Source: Aliivibrio fischeri ATCC 7744 = JCM 18803 = DSM 507 (GTDB lineage: Bacteria > Pseudomonadota > Gammaproteobacteria > Enterobacterales > Vibrionaceae). From it: a stretch of 64,000 bases of DNA. Under the pieces are notes generated by a model, which worked only from the letters and a program-made list of their open reading frames with translations, searched no databases and was not told the origin of the DNA. A program made the translations under genes and the position numbers. The stretch spans positions 1,302,001 to 1,366,000 of the forward strand of contig NZ_CP092713.1 of NCBI RefSeq assembly GCF_023983475.1. Direction: 5' to 3'. Positions 54,187 to 63,537 of the stretch are shown here, one piece after another (the stretch's first letter is position 1; every line of letters starts with the position of its first letter).

Positions 54187-55503
54187 CTAATTATTTACTG
54201 CAACGTTCTTTATCATTGTTTTATTAAACAGCTTATGAACAAAAATAGTTATAAATACAGGCAATAACCAAGATGTATGTGATGAGAACAACGGTAGCCA
54301 TTGTTCACAAAACGCAGTAATTCCCTCAGGTAACTTACCTAAAATATGTAAGGCATCAATCGTACCAAACAATGCTGCAATACATACGACTACAGTATGA
54401 CTCATTGAAATCGTTGGTGTATTTGATTCCGATTTTTCAGGAATTAACACCATCGCAATAATCAATGAAATAGCAATAGGACACAAAATTAAAATAGCAG
54501 GTAAACTTACTTCAATAATCGTTTCTAAACCAAAGTTTGAAATGATCGCCGTTAGCACCATGATCACAGTAGCACTAACTTTGAATGTAACCCCGTAAGT
54601 ATTTTTATAATACTCTGAATTCGCATTTGTTAGGCCGATAGTTGTAGTTAAGCACGCCATAAGTGTAATCGCAGCTAATAGAATTTGGCCTAACATACCA
54701 AACTCACCTGCCGCATAACGCGTTAAGATCTCACCACCATTGGTTGCACTTGGTGCAATTTCAGATGAGGTAGAACCCAAGTAGCCCATCGCTAAATAGC
54801 ATAACGACATTAAAACAGAATAAATAACCGCAATACGAATAGTGTAATAAGAAATCGCTTTTTTATCTTCAATCCCTTTACTACGAATAGTTTGAATAAT
54901 CACCCAACCAAACGCAACAGCAGCGATAGCATCTAATGTCATGTACCCCTGAATTAAACCATTCACCGTAGGTGCTTGTTGATAAATCTCAATTGCTTGG
55001 CTTGGTTCCCCTAAAGGATTCACTAATGCTGCAATAACCAATACTGCTAACATCGCTATTAAGGCCGGTGTCATCACTTTACCAATATAATCCACTAACT
55101 TACCTGGTTTTAACGCTAACCATAATGTTAATGCACAAAATAGAGCAGAAAAAACCATTAAACCATTACCAGAATAGAAAGGTTTCACGCCCATTTCGTA
55201 GGCAACGGTGACAGCTCGAGGTAATACAAATGCAGGGCCTAAAGTGGTTAAAACTAAAAACCAAAATGAACGATCCATCCATTTAGGTAATAGCGCTGTT
55301 AATTTATCAGCAGAAGATAAACGCCCTAACACGACAAGTGTAAATGCAGGTAGACCAACAGCTGTTAATAGAAAGCCGACGATAGCGACTAACCAGTTTT
55401 CACCAGCTTGTTGAGCCATTAATGGTGGATAAATTAGATTGCCAGCACCTAAAAACAAGGCGAAGGTCATAAAGCCAATAGCAGCGAGATCTCTTCTGTT
55501 CAC
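54187..55503 (-). CDS. brnQ: Branched-chain amino acid/cation symporter
   Basis: 438 residues, 12 TM helices, LIV-II family. GTG start with SD AAGG 9 nt upstream. Family blocks: TFALFLGAGNLIYPPLMAQQAGENW (about 14-38), LPAFTLVVLGRLS, DAIAAVAFGWVIIQTIRSKGI, GQILLAAITLMACLTTTIGLTNANSEYYKN. Imports Leu/Ile/Val with Na+ or H+. Preceded by a 100-nt spacer and a Val/Ile-rich leader peptide that suggests attenuation by branched-chain aminoacyl-tRNA supply. Confidence 0.95.
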   Translation of the reverse strand: MNRRDLAAIGFMTFALFLGAGNLIYPPLMAQQAGENWLVAIVGFLLTAVGLPAFTLVVLGRLSSADKLTALLPKWMDRSFWFLVLTTLGPAFVLPRAVTVAYEMGVKPFYSGNGLMVFSALFCALTLWLALKPGKLVDYIGKVMTPALIAMLAVLVIAALVNPLGEPSQAIEIYQQAPTVNGLIQGYMTLDAIAAVAFGWVIIQTIRSKGIEDKKAISYYTIRIAVIYSVLMSLCYLAMGYLGSTSSEIAPSATNGGEILTRYAAGEFGMLGQILLAAITLMACLTTTIGLTNANSEYYKNTYGVTFKVSATVIMVLTAIISNFGLETIIEVSLPAILILCPIAISLIIAMVLIPEKSESNTPTISMSHTVVVCIAALFGTIDALHILGKLPEGITAFCEQWLPLFSSHTSWLLPVFITIFVHKLFNKTMIKNVAVNN

Positions 55504-55531
55504 ACAACATACCTTATAAGTTTACTTGGTA

Positions 55532-55585
55532 TCAGTTGGGCTAGAAGATATAAAAGGAGTGCTCTATCCGCCAGCCTAACTGACG
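55532..55585 (-). promoter_or_regulatory. Long-range stem in the brnQ leader
   Basis: On the minus strand TCAGTTAGGCT (55573-55583 region) can pair with AGCCCAACTGA (55532-55542), 10 of 11 positions. The left arm also overlaps CGTCAG, complementary to the 3' arm of the upstream terminator hairpin, so alternative structures are possible. Confidence 0.4.
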
Positions 55586-55594
55586 AATAAAAAA

Positions 55595-55625
55595 GCCGTC
55601 AGTATCAGTGAATGACAACGACGAC
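55595..55625 (-). terminator. Attenuator hairpin inside the leader peptide 3' end
   Basis: On the minus strand GTCGTC pairs with GACGGC and TGTCA with TGATA (5-nt loop), giving about 11 bp, followed at once by T6ATT. The 5' arm is made of the leader's Val codons. It lies before brnQ, so read-through would be needed for expression. Confidence 0.6.
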
Positions 55626-55700
55626 AGAGACAAGTGTATAAGCAATCTTGCTCGATTCTGCTTGATAAGCAGCCAGATTGTTTTTAATGTTCGTTAACAT
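55605..55700 (-). CDS. Candidate leader peptide of brnQ, 31 residues
   Basis: ATG at 55700 (weak SD TAGAG about 10 nt upstream), 31 codons, TGA. The sequence begins MLTNIKNNLAAYQ and ends TLVSVVVVIH: five Val and one Ile in the last nine codons, four Val consecutive (GTC GTC GTT GTC). This is the shape of ilv/ivb attenuator peptides. A hairpin (CTGCTT/AAGCAG within CAATCT/AGATTG) lies in the first half, a terminator hairpin covers the Val run, and brnQ follows 101 nt later. Not checked against known leaders. Confidence 0.65.
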   Translation of the reverse strand: MLTNIKNNLAAYQAESSKIAYTLVSVVVVIH

Positions 55701-55866
55701 AAGTTATACACTCTATAAAATAATTGTTGTTAAACTAAATCAAAGCCCGAAGATTGTAAAGCATATTTATTGATAATAAGCATTTCATTATAAACAGGAG
55801 CAAACAACAACTGAATAAATCTGTATTTATGCCACTAAATAGTCTTCCTATTTAGCGACATAATCA
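55701..55866. other. brnQ promoter region and ridA 3' end
   Basis: AT-rich; should hold the brnQ promoter reading left (a TTTACA at about 55756-55761 on the minus strand is a possible -35). A CTAAATAG/CTATTTAG hairpin at 55835-55855 is a weak terminator for ridA. Confidence 0.4.
55835..55855 (-). terminator. Hairpin after ridA
   Basis: 8-bp stem CTAAATAG/CTATTTAG with 5-nt loop; no clear U-tract. Confidence 0.5.
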
Positions 55867-56214
55867 TTACTTCACTGCAGCAACGAATGCGATTTCAACT
55901 AAGTAATTAGGATCAGCAAGCTCTACTTTTAAACACGCACGGCTTGGAGCACACCCTTCTGGTAACCACTTTATCCATGCTTCATTAAATACGGCTAAAT
56001 TAGCAAAATCAGTCACATAAATAGTAACCGATACTAAACGAGACTTATCACTATTTACACTTGCTAGCATCGCTTCGGCTTGAGCGAATACTTGCTCAGT
56101 TTGACCTAGCATATCTGCCGTTTCATCTTCTGCTACTTCAACAAAATGAGCCATTTTATTAAATACTGTTACATCAGACCATTTTTCGCTTGGGTTAATA
56201 CGTTGAATATCCAT
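55867..56214 (-). CDS. RidA-family protein (YjgF/YoaB-like)
   Basis: 115 residues. Family features: MDIQRINPSEKWSDV, ADMLGQTEQVFAQAEAMLASVNSDKSRLVSVTIYVTDFANLAVFNEAWIKWL and the CAPSRACLKVELADPNYLVEIAFVAAV end with the conserved imine-binding Arg. RidA archetypes hydrolyse reactive enamines/imines made by PLP enzymes; this subgroup (YoaB-like) is less defined. It lies between ACT-domain and brnQ genes in an amino acid neighbourhood. Confidence 0.88.
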   Translation of the reverse strand: MDIQRINPSEKWSDVTVFNKMAHFVEVAEDETADMLGQTEQVFAQAEAMLASVNSDKSRLVSVTIYVTDFANLAVFNEAWIKWLPEGCAPSRACLKVELADPNYLVEIAFVAAVK

Positions 56215-56294
56215 GTTTATACTTCTTGGTTAACAAAAAAATGTGCCCTGATTTTACCATAGGCATTAGCAATGCCATATAAAATGTATAGTGA

Positions 56295-56687
56295 TTATTC
56301 AATCTCTTTTAACGCTGATAATGCCAACTCAGCCTTGCTAGATGGAACAAAAATATGATCATGATAAAACGCAGCCACGACATTCGCACTTATCCCTTTT
56401 GATGCTAATTTAGTTGAAACAGCGGCAGTGAGGCCTACAGCATCTAAACTTGAATGAACCGTTAACGTTATTTGACGAAATACCCCATCAAATGGAATGT
56501 TTTCCTTAAGAGCAACGTCTTTCTCTAAAACTAACGTTAATCCTTCTTGCTCAACAAAAGTCCCGATAGGATTTAAGCTAATATATTCTTTCAGCTCCCC
56601 TTCCACACTACAAAACACATACTCTTGAGTTAATAGTTCTGGCTTCATTGTTCTAAGCAGTTCATCTAATTCAAAAATCCCCGACAT
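56295..56687 (-). CDS. ACT-domain protein
   Basis: 130 residues from the ATG at 56687 (SD GGAG, spacing 6; the frame opens four codons earlier). Two ACT-like halves: LLTQEYVFCSVEGELKEYISLNPIGTFVEQEGLTLVLEKD and RQITLTVHSSLDAVGLTAAVSTKLASKGISANVVAAFYHDHIFVPSSKAELAL. Such stand-alone ACT proteins bind amino acids; the target is unknown. About 80 nt before ridA, possibly cotranscribed. Confidence 0.87.
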   Translation of the reverse strand: MSGIFELDELLRTMKPELLTQEYVFCSVEGELKEYISLNPIGTFVEQEGLTLVLEKDVALKENIPFDGVFRQITLTVHSSLDAVGLTAAVSTKLASKGISANVVAAFYHDHIFVPSSKAELALSALKEIE

Positions 56688-56712
56688 CTTGTTCTCCATG
56701 CAAATTGCAATA

Positions 56713-56741
56713 AAAAATGCCGTTACATTAACGGCATTTTT
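56713..56741. terminator. Terminator of the alanine symporter gene
   Basis: Perfect stem AAAAATGCCGTTA with 3-nt loop; symmetrical A/T tails. Confidence 0.9.
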
Positions 56742-56761
56742 CTTAGTTTAGATAACAATAT

Positions 56762-58270
56762 TTATTTTTCTCTGGCTTTATTTTTGTTTCTTTCTAACTT
56801 TTGTTCCCAATACGTTGCGCCTTTAATTCCTAATTTTACAGGGTCGAAAGTAAAGCTTTTTACACCTTGTTTTTGCTGTTCTTCATAATCTTTTAACGCT
56901 TTTAATGCAGGTTTTGATAAGAAGAAAATAATCAAAATACCGATGATATTTAACCAAGCCATTACCCCTACACCGACGTCACCCATAGCCCAAGCAAGAT
57001 TCGCCGTTTTAATCGTACCGTAAAATACCGCAGACATGATCACCACTTTAAGAACAAACATCATTCCATCAATTTTTAATGTTCGGCGTATATAAGCAAT
57101 GTTCGTTTCAGCAATATAGTAATAAGCTAAAATGGTCGTGAATGCGAAAAAGAATAATGCAAAAGCAATAAAGATTTTACCGATACCAGGTAGAGTACTT
57201 TCAATAGCCATTTGAGTGAACATAGGGCCATTTGCACCAATGGTTTCAGATATATTTTGTACTAAGAAAACACCTTCCCCACTGCCATGTACATTGTAAG
57301 CGCCGGTAATTAAAATCATAAATGCTGTAGCAGAACAAACTAGCAAGGTATCAATGTAAATAGAGAATGATTGAACTAACCCTTGTTGTGCAGGATGCTC
57401 AACACTTGCCGCAGCAGCTGCGTGTGGACCAGTACCTTGACCCGCTTCGTTTGAATAAACACCTCGCTTAACACCCCAACCGATAGCGGCACCAAATCCT
57501 GCCATTGGTGTAAATGCATCACCAATGATCATTGCAAAAATCGCTGGAACTTCATTAATGTTCAGCAGAATAATGACAAACGCTAAGATAATATAAGCCA
57601 AAGCCATAAACGGGACGACAATTTGCGTGAAGTTGGCGATACGTTTCACTCCACCAAAAATGATGAAGCCAAGAATGATCGAAATAACTGCACCGGTGAA
57701 AATCTTAGCAAAACTGAATACGCCAAGCCCAGTATCAATCATGCTACCAGAGCCAAATGCGGTTTCGACTGCATTACCAATACTATTTGATTGAACGCCC
57801 GGGAGTAACACACCACAAGCAAAAATAGTTGCGATAGCAAAAATCCACGCATACCATTTTTGTCCCATTGCTTTCTCTATGTAATAAGCAGGACCACCAC
57901 GGAACTGCCCTTCATCTTCTTCTTTATAGATTTGAGCAAGAGTGGATTCAGCATAAGCTGTCGCAGCACCTGGAAAGGCAACAACCCACATCCAAAATAC
58001 TGCACCGGGGCCACCAAAGCCAATCGCTGCCGCAACACCTGCGATATTACCTGTACCCACTCGTCCAGACAGAGATACCGCTAATGCTTGAAATGAACTG
58101 ATCCCTTTACTTGATTCTTTATTTGAAACTAACAAGCGACACATTTCTTTAAAATGTCGAACTTGAACAAACCGAGTCTGAATTGAATAAAACAGACCAG
58201 CACCCAAACATAAATAAATGAGAAATGGACTCCAAATAATCCCATTTAAAAAATCAACTACACCCTGCAT
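56762..58270 (-). CDS. Sodium:alanine symporter (AGCS family)
   Basis: 502 residues from the ATG at 58270 (SD AAGGGA; the longer frame to 58333 lacks an SD). Blocks: FLIYLCLGAGLFYSIQTRFVQVRHF, LSGRVGTGNIAGVAAAIGFGGPGAVFWMWVVAFPGAATAYAESTLAQIYK, the family signature GVKRGVYSNEAGQGTGPHAAAAA (about 279-301) and FTTILAYYYIAETNI. Imports alanine or glycine with Na+. No glycine riboswitch was found in its 257-nt upstream region. Confidence 0.94.
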   Translation of the reverse strand: MQGVVDFLNGIIWSPFLIYLCLGAGLFYSIQTRFVQVRHFKEMCRLLVSNKESSKGISSFQALAVSLSGRVGTGNIAGVAAAIGFGGPGAVFWMWVVAFPGAATAYAESTLAQIYKEEDEGQFRGGPAYYIEKAMGQKWYAWIFAIATIFACGVLLPGVQSNSIGNAVETAFGSGSMIDTGLGVFSFAKIFTGAVISIILGFIIFGGVKRIANFTQIVVPFMALAYIILAFVIILLNINEVPAIFAMIIGDAFTPMAGFGAAIGWGVKRGVYSNEAGQGTGPHAAAAASVEHPAQQGLVQSFSIYIDTLLVCSATAFMILITGAYNVHGSGEGVFLVQNISETIGANGPMFTQMAIESTLPGIGKIFIAFALFFFAFTTILAYYYIAETNIAYIRRTLKIDGMMFVLKVVIMSAVFYGTIKTANLAWAMGDVGVGVMAWLNIIGILIIFFLSKPALKALKDYEEQQKQGVKSFTFDPVKLGIKGATYWEQKLERNKNKAREK

Positions 58271-58484
58271 AAAAATCCCTTTAATTGTAAGTGTTGGTAT
58301 AAATACAACCAACCATACACCAGAAATTAACAACAGGTTAACAATGAGAGCTTAAATAGAACAAAAGTGTGAAATGCAGCACTAAATAACAGAATAAATT
58401 GATTTAACAAATGAAAAATTCACTTCATATTTCAATACTGTATTTTTGTGCTGTAAAGGAGGATTAAAAGATGATTTTTATTTA

Positions 58485-58514
58485 AAGCGCCATTATGTTT
58501 TCGTAATGGCACTT
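58485..58514 (-). terminator. Hairpin after ygjH
   Basis: 11-bp stem AAGTGCCATTA/TAATGGCGCTT with one G.U pair, 8-nt loop; tail is TAAATAAA, so termination strength is moderate. Confidence 0.65.
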
Positions 58515-58527
58515 AATTTTAAAGGTA

Positions 58528-58866
<339 letters not shown>

Positions 58867-58886
58867 TTATCCTTACAATCAATTCA

Positions 58887-58900
58887 TGATAACGTTTACA
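58887..58900. promoter_or_regulatory. GalR/LacI-type operator candidate
   Basis: TGATAACGTTTACA, centred on the CG of a GTAAAC-G type repeat, resembles the GalR consensus GTGTAANCGNTTACAC with a degenerate left half. It sits between the divergent ygjH and galR, 91 nt from the galR start. Confidence 0.5.
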
Positions 58901-58990
58901 AAATCAATCCTATTGCATTAAGATAGAAAACAAAATAAAAGTTTACTAAAACTTTAACTAGATCAAATTAATAATAATTAAGGCATCATT

Positions 58991-59989
58991 ATGGCAACCA
59001 TTAAAGACGTAGCAAAAGAAGCTGGTGTATCTGTTGCCACCGTTTCTCGTGTAGTAAATAAATCACCTAAAGCAAGCAAAGCGGCAATAGAATCAGTCAA
59101 TGCAGCAATGACCAAGCTTGGTTATCGACCCAATGCCAATGCTCGTGCTTTAGTGAGTAAAAGTACCAATACGATTGGTGTATTAGTCGCAGATGTCTCT
59201 GATCCATTTTTCGGCTCTCTCATAAAAGCAGTAGATGCCGTTGCCAGAGCCAACAATAAGCACTTATTGATCGGCAATGGTTATCATAATGCTCAAGTCG
59301 AAAAAGAAGCCATTGAATTATTAATTAATAGCCGTTGCGAATCCCTAATTATCCATTCGAAAGGGTTAAGTGATGACGAACTAACTCAATTCGCAAAAGA
59401 AGTTCCCGGCTTAGTCATCATTAACCGTCACGTTCCTCAAATTGCACATCGATGTATATCCCTTGATAATCAATTAGGGTCAACACTTGCAACAGAGCAT
59501 CTCATTGAAAATGGTCACCAACAACTAGCTTACATTAATTCAAACCAACAAATTGATGACAGCTTTGATCGAAAGCTGGGATTTACTCAAGCCTTAAATA
59601 AACATGGATTACCCATTGATAATTCTTTATTAAGCGAAGGTGAGCCCACTGATGAAGGCGGTGAAAAAGCAATGACACAGTTAATTGAAACTAAACAACC
59701 ATTCAGTGGTGTTGTTTGTTATAACGATTATATGGCTGCAGGAGCTATTGCCTCTCTTGAAAAAGCAGGAATTTCAGTACCAGATCAGGTTTCCATTGTT
59801 GGATTCGATAATGGTCTGATTGCTAAATACGTACATCCGAAATTAACGACCATTGATTACCCTATTAGTGAAATGGCCACACAAGCTGCACTGCTGTCCT
59901 TAGTTTTAGCAAAAGACGAAAAACCAGAAATAGAGAAAGAAGTGTATGCACCGACACTCATCAAACGTAATTCAGTACATACTCAATAA
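58991..59989 (+). CDS. galR: LacI-family repressor, GalR-like
   Basis: 332 residues. DNA-binding head MATIKDVAKEAGVSVATVSRVVNKSPKAS is that of GalR, and the core shows NTIGVLVADVSDPFFGSLIKAVDAVA, LLIGNGYHNAQVEKEAIELLI, LVIINR, ISLDNQ, CYNDYMAAGAIASLEKAGISVPDQVSIVGFDN and LTTIDYPISEMATQAA, following GalR residue by residue in many stretches. Represses galactose genes in response to D-galactose; no gal operon is in this window. Confidence 0.92.
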   Translation: MATIKDVAKEAGVSVATVSRVVNKSPKASKAAIESVNAAMTKLGYRPNANARALVSKSTNTIGVLVADVSDPFFGSLIKAVDAVARANNKHLLIGNGYHNAQVEKEAIELLINSRCESLIIHSKGLSDDELTQFAKEVPGLVIINRHVPQIAHRCISLDNQLGSTLATEHLIENGHQQLAYINSNQQIDDSFDRKLGFTQALNKHGLPIDNSLLSEGEPTDEGGEKAMTQLIETKQPFSGVVCYNDYMAAGAIASLEKAGISVPDQVSIVGFDNGLIAKYVHPKLTTIDYPISEMATQAALLSLVLAKDEKPEIEKEVYAPTLIKRNSVHTQ

Positions 59990-59997
59990 ATATTAAT

Positions 59998-60028
59998 GAA
60001 GCGTATTATTTAATTATGTATACGCTTC
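59998..60028. terminator. Hairpin spanning the ends of galR and the hybrid kinase
   Basis: 9-bp arms GAAGCGTAT/ATACGCTTC with a 13-nt loop, overlapping the stop codon of the kinase gene. U-tracts are weak; shared terminator is likely but not certain. Confidence 0.5.
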
Positions 60029-62608
60029 TAATTTCTCTAAAATCAATTCTTTTCTAAATGGTTTTGCTACGTAATCATCCATTCCCGATTGGTAGCATTT
60101 ATCAATATCTTCAACGAAAACACTCGCTGTTAACGCAATAATAGGTAAGCGTTTCTGCTCTTGATTCTCTTCCCATTTCCTAATCGCTTCAGTAGCCGCA
60201 AATCCATCCATTATCGGCATCATGCAGTCCATTAAAACTAAACTATAGGGTGACGTTTTACTCATCACCATATCTAATGCTTCTTGTCCATTATTGGCTA
60301 TTTCAACAGAAAAACCGGCTTTTTTAAGCAACAACGATGCAACTTTTTGATTAATCGCGTTATCTTCAACAACAAGAACCGTTTTTATTATTTCCAGATT
60401 ATCCTTACTGTTATGAGGTGAATCTATCATCTCACCATATCCAGAATCACCGTTTGTTTTTACTTCTGAAATAACCCCTTGATGCGATTGGCTTGCAATA
60501 AACGCTTGCTTCATTACCTTATAAAAACGTTTACCAAGTAATGGATAAGTAATGACACCTTCAATTGTACGTTCAAAATCCACCTTTTCATCTTGATGCT
60601 TTTTACAAATGATAATCGCTGGTCGATGCTTATATTCATTCATTTGCCTCACATGATTTAATGCTTCTGAAGAGGATTTTTGACAATAAATAACCACATC
60701 ACTTTGGCTGATTAGATCATCCTGCGGAACAAACTTTTGGACAATTCTGCTATTAATTCCCAATTTTTTACATTCCATCTCAAGCTGAGTTGCATAAAGC
60801 ATATGATTACTCACAATGACACATGAGGACTGAGCATATTGTTCTAATCCTTTATGTGTAGGTTCAACCACCTCAACATCTAATATAAAATGAAATTTAC
60901 TTCCAAACCCTTTTTCTGAATCAACTTTCAACTCACCATCAAGCATTTCAACTAACTGGCGACATATTGCCAACCCTAGACCAGTCCCACCAAATTGACG
61001 AGTTATTGAGCTATCTTCTTGCGTAAACGGTTCAAAAATCTGTTCACACTTATCTTTACTGATCCCAATACCCGTATCTTTTACAGAGAAGAATAATAAC
61101 CCTCTTCCATTCTCTTTCTGTTGATAATTAATGGACAAAATGACCGCACCATCCTGAGTAAATTTAACGGCATTAGACATTAAGTTCATCAGTATTTGGC
61201 GCAATCGATGCTCATCAAGCATTACGAGTTCAGGTAAATCATTAGCAAGGTCAATTTGTAGTGCTAAGCCTTTTTCTGTCGCTTTGCTCAAAATGACCGT
61301 CAGAGTATCGTAGGCAACTTCTTCGACATTCGATTCTTGAGGAACAATAACTAAATTCCCAGATTCTATTTTTGATAAATCAAGAATATCGTTAATCAAT
61401 AAAAGCAGTGTTTGCGAAGAAGTATCAATAGTTTCAACATATTCTGATTGAACCGGAGTTAAATCGGTTTCAGTTAAGATGTCTGACATGCCAATAATGC
61501 CATTTAAAGGTGTTCGAATTTCATGAGACATGTTGGCTAAAAATGAACTTTTTGCTTTAGCTAACGCTTCTGCTTTTGACTTTTCAATTTCTAAGTATTC
61601 TGTCTCTTGATTAAAAGAGTAGATCAAATCAGCAATTTCATCTTTATAACCATAATTTATATCGATTTTTTCACTCGATTCTCTCTCATTTACTTGTTGT
61701 GAAATCAGGACTATTGGATTGATTAAACTACGATTAATAAAATAATAAGCTAAAATCACACAAGCCAATAAAATAGGCACAATCCCTAATTCAATATCAA
61801 CAACCTGAGCGAAAGTCTCATCAGCTACAGTAAGAACTGAATTGACCACCTTGAGCTCCCAACGAAGATCATCCATAAAGAGCTCTACAACATACATACT
61901 TTCATCAACAGCGAATTTGTATTCTGCTATTGTGGTGTTTCCATCGTAGACAGATATCCCTAACTGATGCTTCTCAGCTTGTGATTCAATAACACCGATT
62001 AACCCTTTTAATGAAATATCAATGGTTGCCACACCAACAAATTGATTATTTTCAAAATAAGGTTGTGAAGCGGTGATCATTTTCTGCTTGGTAAAAGGAT
62101 CAATGTAAACCTCAGACCATGAAATATTATGGCTACTGTTTTCATGTGAAACCGATGTATACCATGACTCTTGTTGATAAGGTGTATTGCTAGGAATGTT
62201 GTAATCGTTAACAGAGGTGATTTTTCCTCGTTCATCACGAGAATAAAAAATGCTAGCTAATTGTTTGGATGGCTCCAATGTATTGGGTTCTGGCCAAATG
62301 CCACCACTAATAATAATATCGTCGCTCTCTTTGAAAACAGAATAAGTCATATCTTCAAGAACATCGATAGAGTAACCGCTTGCCGCCACCCCAACAAGTG
62401 CATGCAATGTGGAAAGAGAATGATTAAGTGGATCCTCTATTTCCCTAGCTAAAAGTTGAGTTCGTAAATTAAGATTGTTTTCAAGATTTTCACGAATAGG
62501 AGGTTCAACAACATAATAAGTAATACTGCCAATAACCGTAATTAAAAAACAAACATAACAAGCTAATGCGAGAATGCTCTTTTTCTTTAATGACATATTA
62601 TTATTCAT
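60014..62608 (-). CDS. Hybrid sensor histidine kinase with periplasmic Cache sensor
   Basis: 864 residues. TM1 about 10-32, a dCache-like sensor (about 40-275; [51 protein letters not shown]), TM2 about 277-296, HAMP-like linker and coiled coil, HisKA with H-box [22 protein letters not shown] (about 353-374), ATPase with [20 protein letters not shown] and [10 protein letters not shown], a middle REC-like segment without the Asp pattern (about 590-700), and a C-terminal receiver [16 protein letters not shown] with phospho-Asp in [14 protein letters not shown] and TALTAS-type switch, Lys in YVAKPF. No adjacent response regulator; phosphorelay partner unknown. Confidence 0.92.
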   Translation of the reverse strand: MNNNMSLKKKSILALACYVCFLITVIGSITYYVVEPPIRENLENNLNLRTQLLAREIEDPLNHSLSTLHALVGVAASGYSIDVLEDMTYSVFKESDDIIISGGIWPEPNTLEPSKQLASIFYSRDERGKITSVNDYNIPSNTPYQQESWYTSVSHENSSHNISWSEVYIDPFTKQKMITASQPYFENNQFVGVATIDISLKGLIGVIESQAEKHQLGISVYDGNTTIAEYKFAVDESMYVVELFMDDLRWELKVVNSVLTVADETFAQVVDIELGIVPILLACVILAYYFINRSLINPIVLISQQVNERESSEKIDINYGYKDEIADLIYSFNQETEYLEIEKSKAEALAKAKSSFLANMSHEIRTPLNGIIGMSDILTETDLTPVQSEYVETIDTSSQTLLLLINDILDLSKIESGNLVIVPQESNVEEVAYDTLTVILSKATEKGLALQIDLANDLPELVMLDEHRLRQILMNLMSNAVKFTQDGAVILSINYQQKENGRGLLFFSVKDTGIGISKDKCEQIFEPFTQEDSSITRQFGGTGLGLAICRQLVEMLDGELKVDSEKGFGSKFHFILDVEVVEPTHKGLEQYAQSSCVIVSNHMLYATQLEMECKKLGINSRIVQKFVPQDDLISQSDVVIYCQKSSSEALNHVRQMNEYKHRPAIIICKKHQDEKVDFERTIEGVITYPLLGKRFYKVMKQAFIASQSHQGVISEVKTNGDSGYGEMIDSPHNSKDNLEIIKTVLVVEDNAINQKVASLLLKKAGFSVEIANNGQEALDMVMSKTSPYSLVLMDCMMPIMDGFAATEAIRKWEENQEQKRLPIIALTASVFVEDIDKCYQSGMDDYVAKPFRKELILEKLEAYT

Positions 62609-62720
62609 AAAAAACCTAGCACTTTATTTGTAGATATAATTATTAACTATAATCGCCTTAAGTACTTTGTCGTAAAATAACTCAGCTAAGTTTGATCTTA
62701 CCCTCATTAATTATTCAAAG

Positions 62721-62735
62721 AATATGGTCCATATT
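62721..62735. promoter_or_regulatory. Inverted repeat upstream of the hybrid kinase
   Basis: AATATGG-T-CCATATT, 7-1-7, about 113 nt upstream of the kinase ATG; operator-like. Confidence 0.35.
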
Positions 62736-62755
62736 TACATCTTTATACAAATGGT

Positions 62756-63367
62756 CTACTCAGCAACCCCATAACTCTGTAAGAAAATTGTGGTTAGTGT
62801 TTCTATTTTTTGTCTTAGTTCTTTCCCTTGTGGTTCAACATCCAAATGCATCACTTGAGGCCAAAAAAACAATCCTTGAAACAAGCTCACATACACATCC
62901 GTCATTTGCTTTGGGTCGATATTTTTAAGTCTTTTCGCCTCAATGGCACTTCTAAACCACTGAGTGATCGCACGAATACTGTAAATATTTTGAATAAGGT
63001 GCTTCGCCATCTCTGGTTGACGTAAAAACTCCATCACAATCGTACGGGCTAAAGCAATACCATACGTTTTATAAAGAACATCAATTTCTTTGTAAGCTAT
63101 CTCAGTTAACTGTTCTTCCATGCTTTTTTTAAAGTCAAAATGATAAGACACACTTTCATTCACCGAATCATTAATAATGGTGAGCACTGACTCAAACAAC
63201 ACTTCTTTACTTTCAAAATGTCGATAAAGCGTTCGTTTAGACACTTCTGCAGACGATGTGATCCTATCCATATTCGCGGCTAAAAAGCCGAATTCAATAA
63301 ATTCTTCTTTTGCTGCATTAATGATATCTAAGTGTTTTTGTTGCGATCTTGTCAATTTTTTTTGCAT
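62756..63367 (-). CDS. TetR-family repressor of the adjacent efflux genes
   Basis: 203 residues, SD GGAGGGA. N-terminal TetR HTH: HLDIINAAKEEFIEFGFLAANMDRITSSAEVSKRTLYRHFESKEVLFESVL (about 12-62); C-terminal ligand domain typical of AcrR-like regulators (WFRSAIEAKRLKNIDPKQMTDVYVSLFQGLFFWP). Divergent from the membrane-fusion gene with a 16-bp palindrome between, so likely autorepressor and efflux repressor. Confidence 0.92.
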   Translation of the reverse strand: MQKKLTRSQQKHLDIINAAKEEFIEFGFLAANMDRITSSAEVSKRTLYRHFESKEVLFESVLTIINDSVNESVSYHFDFKKSMEEQLTEIAYKEIDVLYKTYGIALARTIVMEFLRQPEMAKHLIQNIYSIRAITQWFRSAIEAKRLKNIDPKQMTDVYVSLFQGLFFWPQVMHLDVEPQGKELRQKIETLTTIFLQSYGVAE

Positions 63368-63454
63368 GTTCCCTCCAATCTATATGAGCTAGTCTAACCA
63401 TTCCAAAAACAAATGTATACTTTTGAGTTTACTTTATGCTTTTTACGTATAAAA

Positions 63455-63470
63455 TAAACTCTAGAGTTTA
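63455..63470. promoter_or_regulatory. TetR-type operator
   Basis: Perfect 16-bp palindrome TAAACTCTAGAGTTTA, with a further half-site GAGTTTACTTT at 63425-63435 repeating the right arm, in the divergent region between the TetR and efflux genes. The spacing suits two repressor dimers over a promoter. Confidence 0.75.
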
Positions 63471-63537
63471 CTTTGTAACTGTAAAACTCTTTCAATCAAT
63501 TTATTGGATTAATCGCTCTTTCATGAGGACTGAGTAA

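Noticed and set aside
58271-58527. Glycine riboswitch before the alanine/sodium symporter
   Set aside because: Known in other Vibrio symporter genes, but the 257-nt leader here has none of the conserved GGAGAG/GACC-type core; it is AT-rich without matching paired elements.
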